Assembly (NCBI RefSeq): GCF_048820895.1 | Contig: NZ_JBMERQ010000001.1 | Span: 496,001-560,000, forward strand | Origin: Cribrihabitans_A neustonicus | Lineage (GTDB): Bacteria; Pseudomonadota; Alphaproteobacteria; Rhodobacterales; Rhodobacteraceae | Direction of reading: 5' to 3' | Length of the DNA: 64,000 bases | Part shown: positions 17,183-25,378 of the stretch, piece by piece | Numbering within the stretch: position 1 is the first letter of the stretch | Layout: each line of letters begins with the position of its first letter | Notes under the pieces: generated by a model | The model's input: the letters and a program-made list of their open reading frames with translations, nothing else | Databases searched by the model: none | What the model was told of the DNA's origin: nothing | Program-made: the position numbers and the translations under genes

Positions 17183-17956
17183 ATGTCCTTGCATGGAAAA
17201 ACTGCCGTCGTCACTGGCTCCAATTCGGGAATCGGGCTGGGGGTTGCGCGCGAGCTGGCGCGGGCCGGGGCCGATGTGGTGCTGAATTCCTTCACCGACC
17301 GGGAAGAGGACCACGCCCTGGCTGCGGAGATCGCCAAGGAATGCGGCGTCACTGCGCGCTATATCCAGGCCGACATGTCCAAGGGCGCGGAATGCCGGGC
17401 GCTGATCGAGAAGGCGGGCGCCTGCGATATCCTGGTGAACAATGCGGGCATCCAGCACGTGGCGCCGATCGACACCTTCCCTGAGGACAAATGGGATGCG
17501 ATCATCGCAATCAACCTCTCCTCCGCCTTCCACACCACGGCTGCCGCGCTGCCGGTGATGCGGGCTGCGGGCTGGGGCCGGGTGGTCAATATCGCCTCTG
17601 CCCACGGGCTCACCGCATCGCCCTATAAGTCCGCCTATGTCGCGGCCAAGCACGGCGTGGTCGGCATGACCAAGACCGTGGCGCTGGAGACCGCCGAGGA
17701 GCCGATCACCTGCAACGCGATCTGCCCGGGTTATGTGCTGACCCCTCTGGTGGAAGCGCAGATCCCCGACACCATGAAGAAGTACAGCATGGGCCGCGAG
17801 GAAGTGATAAAAAAGGTCATGCTGGAGCGCCAGCCGAGCCGGGAGTTCGCCACGGTGGAGCAGCTCGGTGGTACTGCGGTGTTTCTCTGTTCCGATGCCG
17901 CCGCCCAGATTACCGGCACCACTATCAGTGTCGATGGCGGCTGGACAGCACTGTAA
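17183..17956 (+). CDS. bdhA: D-beta-hydroxybutyrate dehydrogenase
   Basis: The enzyme oxidises 3-hydroxybutyrate to acetoacetate with NAD, downstream of polyhydroxybutyrate breakdown. The 257-residue short-chain dehydrogenase has the cofactor motif TGSNSGIGLGVA, NNAG, and the catalytic Ser-Tyr-Lys set (IASAHGLTASPYKSAYVAAK). It ends in SVDGGWTAL, typical of 3-hydroxybutyrate dehydrogenases. The start at 17183 (MSLHGKTAVVTG) follows GAGGGGA at good distance; a longer frame upstream is non-coding. It is followed by a patatin gene 92 bp downstream, with a small TTCG hairpin (17989-18004) between. Confidence 0.92.
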   Translation: MSLHGKTAVVTGSNSGIGLGVARELARAGADVVLNSFTDREEDHALAAEIAKECGVTARYIQADMSKGAECRALIEKAGACDILVNNAGIQHVAPIDTFPEDKWDAIIAINLSSAFHTTAAALPVMRAAGWGRVVNIASAHGLTASPYKSAYVAAKHGVVGMTKTVALETAEEPITCNAICPGYVLTPLVEAQIPDTMKKYSMGREEVIKKVMLERQPSREFATVEQLGGTAVFLCSDAAAQITGTTISVDGGWTAL

Positions 17957-18048
17957 GGCGGACGACGGGAAAGGGGCCGGGCCCCTCCTGGCCCTTCGGG
18001 GCCAATTCACCCCCGCGGTAATTCCGGTCAGAAAGTAAAGGACGGATC

Positions 18049-19077
18049 ATGGCGAAGCGGATCAATCTGGCTCTGCAGGGCGGCGGCGCGCATGGCGCCT
18101 TCACCTGGGGGGTGCTGGACCGGCTGCTGGAGGCGGAGGAGATCGAGGTGGCGGCGATCACCGGCACCTCGGCGGGCGCTTTGAACGGAGCGGCGCTCAA
18201 GGCGGGCCTGGTGCATGGCGGCCGGGACGGCGCGAAGGCGGCGCTGGATGCTTTGTGGCGGCGTATGGGCGCGGTCGGCGACATGCGCTTTGCCCACTGG
18301 TTTGCCAACTTTGATGCGGTGGCCTGGGCCGGGGTGATGGAGGCGGCAATGCCGTTTTCTCCGCTTGAGGCGGCGAGTCAGATGATTTCGCCGTACCACT
18401 ACGGGCCGTTCTACGATAACCCGCTGCGGGACGTGGTGGAGGGGTTCAACTTTTCCGAAGTCTGTGCGGATGAAGGCCCGGAGCTGTTCATTTGCGCCAC
18501 CTGCGTGCGCAGCGGCAAGATCCGCATCTTCGAAGGCGATGAGCTGAGCACCGAGGCTATCCTGGCCTCGGCCTGCCTGCCGGATATGTTCCAGGCGGTG
18601 GAAATCGAGGACCCGGAGACGGGGCGGATGGAGGCTTACTGGGACGGCGGATTCACCGGCAATCCGGCGCTGTTTCCGCTGTTCCGCGATGACCTGCCTG
18701 GGGATGTGCTGATTGTGAACATCAACCCGCTGGAACGCGACGAGATCCCGAAGACGCCGCAGCAGATCCGCAACCGGGTAAATGAGATCAGCTTCAACAC
18801 CTCGCTCCTGCGCGAGCTGCGCGCGGTCAGTTTTGTGCAGCGGCTGATTGCGGAAGGAACACTGGAGCGCGGGCGGATGAAGGAGGTCTTCGTGCATATG
18901 GTCGCCGATGACGACCTGATGACGCGGCTGTCAGTCACCACAAAGCTGGTGCCGGTGCCGCAAATCCTGACCCGGCTGAAGGCGGCCGGACGGCAGGCGG
19001 CGGAAGTATTCCTTGACCGTCACGAGGCCGATTTGGGAGTGCGCTCCTCCGCCGATCTGCCAGCGATGTTCAGTTAG
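18049..19077 (+). CDS. Patatin-like phospholipase family protein
   Basis: The 342-residue protein is a patatin-fold serine hydrolase. The parts seen are the oxyanion glycine loop LQGGGAHGAFTWG (residues about 7-19), the nucleophile elbow GTSAG (about 44) and the D-G-G dyad motif YWDGGFTG (about 197-204). There is no signal peptide, so it is cytoplasmic. Its position directly after bdhA suggests a link to polyhydroxybutyrate or lipid turnover; that is inference. RBS: AAAGGA before the ATG. Confidence 0.88.
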   Translation: MAKRINLALQGGGAHGAFTWGVLDRLLEAEEIEVAAITGTSAGALNGAALKAGLVHGGRDGAKAALDALWRRMGAVGDMRFAHWFANFDAVAWAGVMEAAMPFSPLEAASQMISPYHYGPFYDNPLRDVVEGFNFSEVCADEGPELFICATCVRSGKIRIFEGDELSTEAILASACLPDMFQAVEIEDPETGRMEAYWDGGFTGNPALFPLFRDDLPGDVLIVNINPLERDEIPKTPQQIRNRVNEISFNTSLLRELRAVSFVQRLIAEGTLERGRMKEVFVHMVADDDLMTRLSVTTKLVPVPQILTRLKAAGRQAAEVFLDRHEADLGVRSSADLPAMFS

Positions 19078-19784
19078 GCGGCGCTGTCGCCTGCGGGCTT
19101 GCGGCCCTGTCCGGCCGGGCGGCTCGGGTCCTTGGCATTGGGGTAGACGAGCCCGGCCGAGATGACCAGCTTGGCCGCATCCTCTACCGTCATGTCGAGT
19201 TCGACCACGTCTTCTTCGGGGAAGAACAGAAGGAAGCCCGAAGTCGGGTTCGGAGTGGTAGGAACAAAGATGCTCATCAGCCGGCCGCTGACATCGGCCC
19301 GGTCGGAGACCTCGCCCTTCGCGGTTGTGGAGATAAAGCCGATCGCCCAAATTCCCTTTCGGGGGTACTGGATCAGGCACGCCTTGTCGAAGCTGCGTTC
19401 AGCCTGGGCAAAGACGGTTTCGGAGATCTGCTTGATGCCGGAGTAGATCGTGCGCACCACGGGCATGCGGTCGACGAGGCGCTCGGCAAAGCCGATCAGC
19501 GAGCGGCCGATGATCCCCTTGGCAACCCAGCCCACCACGATGGTGAACAGCAGGAAGATGATCAGCCCGACGCCGCGCAGGTTGATGCCGATATACTGCT
19601 CGGGGCGGAATGTGGCAGGCACCAGCGGCAGCACCACACTGTCGATCCAGCCCATCACGGTCCATAGCAGCCAGACCGTCAGCCCGACCGGCGCGATGAC
19701 GACAATGCCGGTGAAGAAAGACGCCCGGAGGCGTGCAAACAGGCCCGGGCGGCGGTGGGGTTCTTGGTCAAATGGCGTGGTCAT
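19074..19784 (-). CDS. DUF502 family membrane protein
   Basis: The 236-residue protein has two N-terminal membrane helices (about residues 15-40 and 65-90: FFTGIVVIAPVGLTVWLLWT and GVGLIIFLLFTIVVGWVA), then a soluble domain with the DUF502 hallmarks VRTIYSGIKQISE, YPRKGIWAIGFIS and the FVPTTPNPTSGFLLFFPEEDVV stretch, read here as PTTPNPTSG and PEEDV. It ends in a low-complexity basic tail. Function is unknown. It converges with the patatin gene, overlapping its stop by 4 bp. Confidence 0.9.
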   Translation of the reverse strand: MTTPFDQEPHRRPGLFARLRASFFTGIVVIAPVGLTVWLLWTVMGWIDSVVLPLVPATFRPEQYIGINLRGVGLIIFLLFTIVVGWVAKGIIGRSLIGFAERLVDRMPVVRTIYSGIKQISETVFAQAERSFDKACLIQYPRKGIWAIGFISTTAKGEVSDRADVSGRLMSIFVPTTPNPTSGFLLFFPEEDVVELDMTVEDAAKLVISAGLVYPNAKDPSRPAGQGRKPAGDSAA

Positions 19785-19864
19785 CGGTCTGCTTGGCGGA
19801 ATTGGGTGATGGGAACCTAGGCACGGTCCCGGGGCGGAGCAATGGCCCCGCCCCGGAAATCAAC

Positions 19865-20779
19865 TCAGCCGCGCAGATTGTTGAGTTCCTGTGCGATCTT
19901 TGCCGCAAGCCGCGCATTGTTGCGCACCAGCGCGATGTTGGCAGTGAGCGAACGGCCCCCGGTCAGTTCGAAGATGCGCTGCAGCAGAAAGGGGGTAACG
20001 TTCTTGCCCGCGATGCCCTGGGCGTCGGCCTCGGTCTGGGCCTGTGCGATCACCGGGGCGAGGTCTTCGGCCGGGATCTCGTCGGCGGCCGGGATCGGGT
20101 TGGCGATGAGCTGGCCGCCGGGCAGGGCCATGGCCTGGCGGGCGGCGTGCGCGCGGGCGATCTGGGCCGGATCATCCATGCGCAAGGGAGCCTTCAGATC
20201 GGACTGCGCGGACCAGAAGGCGGGGAAGCTGTCCTGACCGTAGGCGATCACCGGCACGCCCTGGGTTTCCAGCACTTCCAGGGTCTTCGGCACGTCGAGG
20301 ATCGCCTTCGCGCCCGCTGCGACCACGGTAACCGCGGTCTGCGCCAGCTCCAAGAGGTCAGCGGAGATGTCGAAGCTGGTCTCCGCCCCCTTGTGCACGC
20401 CGCCGATGCCGCCGGTGGCAAAGACCTCGATCCCTGCGAGCCGGGCCGCGATCATGGTTGCGGCGACGGTGGTTGCACCGGTGCCGCCGGTGGCGATGCA
20501 GGCGGGCATGTCCGCCCGGGAGATCTTGGCGACACCCTTGGCCCGGCCGAGCGCCTGGAGTTGGTCCGGCTCAAGCCCTGCGTGCAGCACGCCTTCGATC
20601 ACCGCCATCGTTGCAGGCACTGCGCCCGCGTCGCGGATGTCCTGCTCAACCTGGGCGGCGACTTCCACGTTCTGCGGGTAGGGCATGCCGTGGGTGATGA
20701 TGGTGCTTTCGAGTGCCACCAGCGGGCGGCCTTCGGCCTTGGCGGCCTCAACTTCGGCGGAATAACGGATCTCGATCAA
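19865..20779 (-). CDS. psuG: Pseudouridine-5'-phosphate glycosidase
   Basis: PsuG splits pseudouridine 5'-phosphate to uracil and ribose 5-phosphate (reversibly), the second step of pseudouridine catabolism. The 304-residue protein matches the family along its length: ALESTIITHGMPYPQN, GGTGATTVAATMIAA, the conserved FATGGIGGVHKGAE, and the C-terminal VTPFLLQRIFELTGGRSL. The start is a TTG at 20779 that overlaps the psuK stop (TTGA); AGGAG lies about 10 nt upstream. That makes a translationally coupled psuK-psuG pair. Confidence 0.93.
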   Translation of the reverse strand: MIEIRYSAEVEAAKAEGRPLVALESTIITHGMPYPQNVEVAAQVEQDIRDAGAVPATMAVIEGVLHAGLEPDQLQALGRAKGVAKISRADMPACIATGGTGATTVAATMIAARLAGIEVFATGGIGGVHKGAETSFDISADLLELAQTAVTVVAAGAKAILDVPKTLEVLETQGVPVIAYGQDSFPAFWSAQSDLKAPLRMDDPAQIARAHAARQAMALPGGQLIANPIPAADEIPAEDLAPVIAQAQTEADAQGIAGKNVTPFLLQRIFELTGGRSLTANIALVRNNARLAAKIAQELNNLRG

Positions 20780-21684
20780 AGCGGGGGTTCTCCTGAAACA
20801 TAAGTGGCAGCAGCCTTGAGCGCCGATGCCAGCGCGGGTTCGCGGGCGGCGCCGCGGGCCTCGGCCGCGATATGCGCGGCCATGAAAGTGTCGCCCGCGC
20901 CGGTGACGCGCGCGACTGTTACCCGCGGCGGCACCAGGGTGATGGCGCCCTCAGCGCTGGCTTCGGTGGCGGAGCTGCCGCCGTCGGTGACCAGGACCCG
21001 GGCAGCGCCGCGGTCCAGCATGGCCCGGGCGGCGGTTTTGCTGTCGGTGAACTCGGCCTGGCAGAGGATGCCGGCTTCCTCCAGGTTCACGTAGAGCGTG
21101 CCGCGGGTATGGGCGAGGAAGGGGCGCAGGCGCTCGGCCTTGCCGGGCGAGGCAGGGGCGACGCGCAGGTCTGCGCGGGCAAAGGCGGGGCTTGCCAGGA
21201 TATCGTCAAGCAGCGACAGGGTGAGGTTCCCGTCGAGCGCCACCTGGCCTGTATAAGGCGCGGCCTCACTGCCAAGCGTGCCATCCGACAGCGGGCGCAG
21301 GATCTTGTCGCCCGCCGCCTCCAGCGAGTGGGCATCCGCAATGGCGGCGATCAGCCCGTTGGCGCCTTCGACGGCCATGTAGCGGTCGGTCGGCAGGTCC
21401 TCGGAGCGGTAGACGTGATCGGTGATCAGGCCAAGGTGGCCGCAGGCGGTGATCAGCTCGTCCCCTTCGGCGTCGCGGCCAACGGCGGTCAGAAGGCCCG
21501 GGCGCAAGCCGAAGCGCGCCAGCGTCATCGCAATATTCATCGCAACGCCCCCCGGGACCCGGGTGATCCGTCCCGGCATGTCGGAGCCGCGCTGCATTTC
21601 CATCGGGCAGCGGCCGATGATGTCCCATAGGACCGAGCCGATGCACAAGATTTCGGGGGCCTGGCTGCCGGATTGTTGTGTCAT
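20776..21684 (-). CDS. psuK: PfkB-family sugar kinase, probable pseudouridine kinase
   Basis: The 302-residue ribokinase-fold protein opens with IGSVLWDIIGRCPMEMQ and ends with the PfkB anion-hole signature VTGAGDTFMAAHIAAEA, in which the Asp is the catalytic base. The gene overlaps psuG by 4 bp on the same strand, which makes pseudouridine the likely substrate (phosphorylated at the 5'-OH before PsuG acts). RBS AGGA precedes the ATG. No dedicated pseudouridine transporter gene is next to the pair in this window. Confidence 0.85.
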   Translation of the reverse strand: MTQQSGSQAPEILCIGSVLWDIIGRCPMEMQRGSDMPGRITRVPGGVAMNIAMTLARFGLRPGLLTAVGRDAEGDELITACGHLGLITDHVYRSEDLPTDRYMAVEGANGLIAAIADAHSLEAAGDKILRPLSDGTLGSEAAPYTGQVALDGNLTLSLLDDILASPAFARADLRVAPASPGKAERLRPFLAHTRGTLYVNLEEAGILCQAEFTDSKTAARAMLDRGAARVLVTDGGSSATEASAEGAITLVPPRVTVARVTGAGDTFMAAHIAAEARGAAREPALASALKAAATYVSGEPPL

Positions 21685-21746
21685 AGCGTCCTATTGCCGC
21701 CTTTTGGGCGCTGCCGCAAGCGGGATCGGCTGCGGGAGGACCGGGC

Positions 21747-22553
21747 TCAGCCTCCGGGCACGGCAAAGGTGAGCGATGCCCAGAGGCTTTCCCAAACTGC
21801 ATCTTCGCCCTCCGGAGCCGGGCGCAGGACCACGGCATTCAGAAGGTACTGGTGACCGGGCAGGACCGGAATCGCCGCTTCGCCAGTGTCCGAGGTTTCA
21901 ACTGTCTGCCGGGTCACGCCGCCGTCCGGGCCGCGGGCAAAAACCTCGACCTGCACGTGCGGGCGCGGTCCGCCCTGGTAGAGCAGCCGCACCGGTATCG
22001 TGTTTAAGTATGTGGTGTAGGGGTTGGCGAGCGCAACGAATTCCGTCTCGAGCCCGGTCTCGCGGTCGCGGCCCGTGCCGCCGCCAATTGCCACCAGCGA
22101 CTTGGCGTATCGGGTATAGCGCTCGCTGAACCCGGCCTCGGGGAGACCGCGCGCCAGATGCTGAGAGCGGATGCCCCTAATCTCTTTTTCCTCCGTAAAC
22201 CTCTGGAACGCATCCCAGTTGTCATAACGGATGGTCTGCGGTTCAGTTTGGTGCAGCAGCAGCCACAATCCATCACCAACGGGGCCTGCCTGCAGCGCGG
22301 GCATGTCACCGGAACGGCCCTCATAGCGCTCGGCGCCGCGGCTGCTGATCAGATCGAAACGGGCGATGCGGTGGCTGAGATAGGGCTGCTCGGCGCCCAT
22401 GAAATGCTCTCCGTTCCTGAGCCGCGCGATGAGCGGCGCGCCTGAAGGGGCTTGATATTTCTCCGGCGCAATCCAAAACTCGTGGGACAGCCCCGGCGCC
22501 GCCGCGGCGGCGAGGCCGAAGAAGAACATTTGGCAGAACAGGCGGAACCGCAT
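21747..22553 (-). CDS. DUF4198-type exported protein
   Basis: The 268-residue product has a signal peptide (MRFRLFCQMFFFGLAAAAA, cleavage near LSHEF) and begins the mature part with HEFWIAPEKYQ, a pattern of the DUF4198 family, which is often found with metal (nickel/cobalt) uptake genes. The C-terminal part has an Ig-like beta-sandwich look (VQVEVFARGPDGGVTRQ). GAGG lies about 10 nt before the ATG. Its ATG overlaps that of the divergent HupE-family gene. A periplasmic metal-handling role is inferred from the family and the neighbour. Confidence 0.75.
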   Translation of the reverse strand: MRFRLFCQMFFFGLAAAAAPGLSHEFWIAPEKYQAPSGAPLIARLRNGEHFMGAEQPYLSHRIARFDLISSRGAERYEGRSGDMPALQAGPVGDGLWLLLHQTEPQTIRYDNWDAFQRFTEEKEIRGIRSQHLARGLPEAGFSERYTRYAKSLVAIGGGTGRDRETGLETEFVALANPYTTYLNTIPVRLLYQGGPRPHVQVEVFARGPDGGVTRQTVETSDTGEAAIPVLPGHQYLLNAVVLRPAPEGEDAVWESLWASLTFAVPGG

Positions 22554-23721
22554 GACGTTGACCTCGGCAGTCCAGACCGGCGCCTTTGGGCTGCAGGCCG
22601 TGTTGCAACTGCTTGTGTTTAATCTGATTGCCGTCTGTCTGGCAATTGCGCCACGGGCGGCGGCTCATGAGGTGACCCCGGCGATTGCCGATTTTACCGT
22701 GGAGGGGGGGCGGATCAGCATCAGTCTGCGGCTCAATGCCGAGGCCCTGGTCGCCGGGATCGACCTCGACGGTCTGAGCAATACGGACAACGCCTCTGGC
22801 GCGGCTGATTATGACGAACTGCGCGCGCTGCAGCCGGAGGAGCTGGAACCGATGCTCCGGCTTTTTGCGGAGGACTGGCTGCCGGGGTTCGCGATCGACG
22901 CCGGCGGTCCGGTCCCCTTGGCGCTGGAGGCGGTTGAGATCCCCCCGGCCGGCGACACCATCCTGCCGCGCGCCACCCTGTTGCGGCTGAGCGGCGCGGT
23001 GCCGCCGGAGGCGCGCAGCCTGCGCATCGCCTGGCCGCAGGGCTCCGGCGGGGTGGTGCTGCGGCAGCACGGGGTGGAGGAGCCTTATACCGGCTACCTG
23101 CAGGGCGGCGAGCGCTCGCCGCCCGTGCCGCTCTCCGGCGGCGCCGCGAAGACGCCGGTGCAGGCCTTCGCCGAATATGTGCCGGTCGGCTTTTCGCATA
23201 TCCTGCCCAAGGGATTGGATCATATCCTGTTTGTGCTGGGGCTGTTCTTCCTGAGCCCGCGCCTCCGCCCCCTCTTGGTGCAGGTGAGCATTTTCACTCT
23301 GGCGCACACTATCACGCTGGCGCTTGGCGCCTTGGGGATGGTGAACGCAAACCCGGCGGTAGTGGAGCCGCTGATTGCGCTTTCGATCGTCTTTGTTGCG
23401 GTGGAGAACGTCTTTGCCCGCAAGCTGCATAGCTGGCGCACGCTGGTGATCTTCGGCTTCGGGCTGCTGCACGGGCTGGGCTTTGCCTCGGTGCTGGGCG
23501 CCTTTGGCCTGCCGCCTGCGCATTTCGTGCCGGCACTGCTGGGCTTCAATATCGGGGTCGAACTGGGCCAGCTTGCGGTGATTGCCGCGGCCTACCTCGG
23601 CGTGCGGCTGTGGTTCGGGCGGCACCCGAAGTACCGCGGCCGGGTGGCGATCCCGGCCTCGATCACAATTGCGCTAATCGGCGGCTACTGGTTTACCGAG
23701 AGGATGCTGGAGGTGCTTTAG
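22552..23721 (+). CDS. HupE/UreJ-family membrane protein
   Basis: The 389-residue protein has a signal-like N-terminus ending RAAAHEVTPA, a periplasmic domain of about 190 residues, and five to six membrane helices in the C-terminal half. The junction reads GFSHILPKGLDHILFVLGLF, matching the HPxxGxDH-type signature of HupE/UreJ proteins, which import nickel or cobalt in characterised members. The annotated ATG (22552) shares bases with the ATG of the divergent DUF4198 gene; no strong RBS precedes it, so a GTG about 16 codons later is possible. Substrate unknown. Confidence 0.78.
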   Translation: MTLTSAVQTGAFGLQAVLQLLVFNLIAVCLAIAPRAAAHEVTPAIADFTVEGGRISISLRLNAEALVAGIDLDGLSNTDNASGAADYDELRALQPEELEPMLRLFAEDWLPGFAIDAGGPVPLALEAVEIPPAGDTILPRATLLRLSGAVPPEARSLRIAWPQGSGGVVLRQHGVEEPYTGYLQGGERSPPVPLSGGAAKTPVQAFAEYVPVGFSHILPKGLDHILFVLGLFFLSPRLRPLLVQVSIFTLAHTITLALGALGMVNANPAVVEPLIALSIVFVAVENVFARKLHSWRTLVIFGFGLLHGLGFASVLGAFGLPPAHFVPALLGFNIGVELGQLAVIAAAYLGVRLWFGRHPKYRGRVAIPASITIALIGGYWFTERMLEVL

Positions 23722-23745
23722 GCGGGCGGGGCAGCCTGAGCCGTC

Positions 23746-24378
23746 TCAGCCCATTGCGCGCTTCAGGGTCTTCAGCGCGGCAAGCGGGTCCTCGCTGTGC
23801 CAGATCTCCTCGCCGATGGCGAAGAAGTCGGTAAAAGGCGCGATCTGGCGCATCAGCTCCTCGGTCAGGCCGCCTTCGGCCACCACAGGGATTTCGATCA
23901 TCTCGGACCACCATTGGAACAGCTCGAGTTCCGCCTGGGTGCCGTCTCCCAGTCCCGAGGTGCCGACGGGGCCAAAGCTGATGTAATCCGCACCCGCTTC
24001 GCCCGCGGTCATGCCGTCGTGCTGCGAGGCGCCGCAGAAGGAGCCGACGATGGCATCGGCGCCAAGCGCCTTGCGCGCCGCCCGCACCGAGCGCGAGGCG
24101 TCGGTCAGATGCACGCCGTCGAGCCCCAGCCGCTCGGCCAGGATCCGGTGGTCGGAGATCACCAGCGCCACGTCGCGCTGCATCGTCACTTCGCGCAGCG
24201 CATCGCCCGCGCGGCTCAGCGTGTCCTCGTCCCGGCTGGCCAGATCAAGCCGCACGCAGGCGATATCGACCTCGTCCAGGACACGGCCCAGCAGCGCCGG
24301 GAATTTGCCCAGCTCAAAGCTCGGCGGGCTCACCAGGTAGATCTGCGGCTGCTCCGGGGCGTTAGCGGGGGTGTCCAT
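23746..24378 (-). CDS. ThiE-like (thiamine phosphate synthase family) protein with degenerate motifs
   Basis: The 210-residue TIM-barrel protein aligns to the ThiE/TenI family: VISDHRILAERLGLDGVHL, GSFCGASQHDGMTAGEAGADYISFGPV, and a C-terminal VVAEGGLTEE. ThiE makes thiamine phosphate from HMP-PP and THZ-P, and enzymes usually carry QxRxK near the N-terminus and GPxxxTxTK. Here these read CVRLDLA and GPVGTSGLGDG, so the pyrophosphate-binding lysines are absent. It may be a divergent paralogue with another role. The start at 24378 (MDTPANAPEQ) follows AAGGA. It converges with the HupE gene. Confidence 0.7.
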   Translation of the reverse strand: MDTPANAPEQPQIYLVSPPSFELGKFPALLGRVLDEVDIACVRLDLASRDEDTLSRAGDALREVTMQRDVALVISDHRILAERLGLDGVHLTDASRSVRAARKALGADAIVGSFCGASQHDGMTAGEAGADYISFGPVGTSGLGDGTQAELELFQWWSEMIEIPVVAEGGLTEELMRQIAPFTDFFAIGEEIWHSEDPLAALKTLKRAMG

Positions 24379-24567
24379 CACGTTGGTCCTTTTGCCGGGC
24401 GGGTGTGCGGGCGTTTGGCCGGTGTTTACCCGATTTGCCGCCGGACGCAAGGATTTGCGCAGACCGCACACGCCGATCCCGGGCAGAACAAGGGCGCAAG
24501 ACCTTGCCCCCCGCCGCTGCCGGGATTACAGCAAGGCGGATCTATTTCAGAGCACCCGGAGACCCAG

Positions 24568-25317
24568 ATGCCCACCGGCACCCCTCAGCCCGCCTTTGTC
24601 CTTGTGCGCCCGCAGATGGGTGAGAATATCGGTGCCGCCGCCCGGGCGATGTGGAACTTCGGGCTGGACCGGATGCGCATCGTGGCGCCGCGGGACGGCT
24701 GGCCGAACCCCAAGGCGGTGGCTATGTCCTCGGGCGCGGGGCGGCTCCTGGACGAGGCGCAGCTCTGCGCCGATCTGCCGGAGGCGCTGGGGGATTGCAC
24801 CTATGTCTTTGCCACCACCGCACGCCAGCGCGGGCTGACCAAACCGGTCTACAGCCCCGAGCGCGCGATGCAGATCGCAGCCGGGAAAATCGCCGCGGGC
24901 GAGAAGGTCGCGGTGCTGTTCGGGCCCGAACGCGCAGGGCTGGAGAACGAGGATATCGCCAAGGCCAACGCCATCATCTCTGTCCCGGTGAACCCGCTTT
25001 ACGCCTCGCTCAACCTCGGCCAATGCGTGCTGCTCACCGCCTATGAGTGGATGCGCCAGTCCGGCGAGGTGGTGCATGAGACCACTGACCTCGGCCGCAA
25101 GGGCGACTGGGCCACCGGCATTGAGGTCGAGAAGCTGGTGGAACACTACGAGGAGCGGCTTGAGGAGGCCGGGTTCTTCTTCCCGCCGGAGAAGGCCGAG
25201 GGCATGAAGGTGAACCTGCGCAACCTCTGGAGCCGCATGCGGATGACCCGGTCAGATGTGCAGATGCTGCACGGGATCCTGCGGCAGATGGTCCGCTGGA
25301 AGGACCGCCAGGACTAG
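24568..25317 (+). CDS. SPOUT RNA 2'-O-methyltransferase, TrmJ-like
   Basis: The 249-residue protein has the SpoU/TrmH fold signatures: FVLVRPQMGENIGAAARAM near the N-terminus (the NIGAxxRxM motif 1), VLFGPERAGLENEDI (motif 2) and SVPVNPLYASLNLGQCV (motif 3 with the knot). Its layout, with a C-terminal helical extension, is that of TrmJ, which methylates position 32 of tRNAs; another RNA target is possible. The start at 24568 follows GGAG. It is followed after 61 bp by ctaA on the same strand. Confidence 0.9.
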   Translation: MPTGTPQPAFVLVRPQMGENIGAAARAMWNFGLDRMRIVAPRDGWPNPKAVAMSSGAGRLLDEAQLCADLPEALGDCTYVFATTARQRGLTKPVYSPERAMQIAAGKIAAGEKVAVLFGPERAGLENEDIAKANAIISVPVNPLYASLNLGQCVLLTAYEWMRQSGEVVHETTDLGRKGDWATGIEVEKLVEHYEERLEEAGFFFPPEKAEGMKVNLRNLWSRMRMTRSDVQMLHGILRQMVRWKDRQD

Positions 25318-25378
25318 GGCCGCTGGACCTTCCCCGGCACCGGACCTAGCTTTGGCAGCAACAGACGATGAGGCAAGC

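Noticed and set aside
17989..18004. TTCG hairpin between bdhA and the patatin gene as a terminator
   Set aside because: The stem is only 6 bp and lacks a T-run; it is too weak to list as a terminator.
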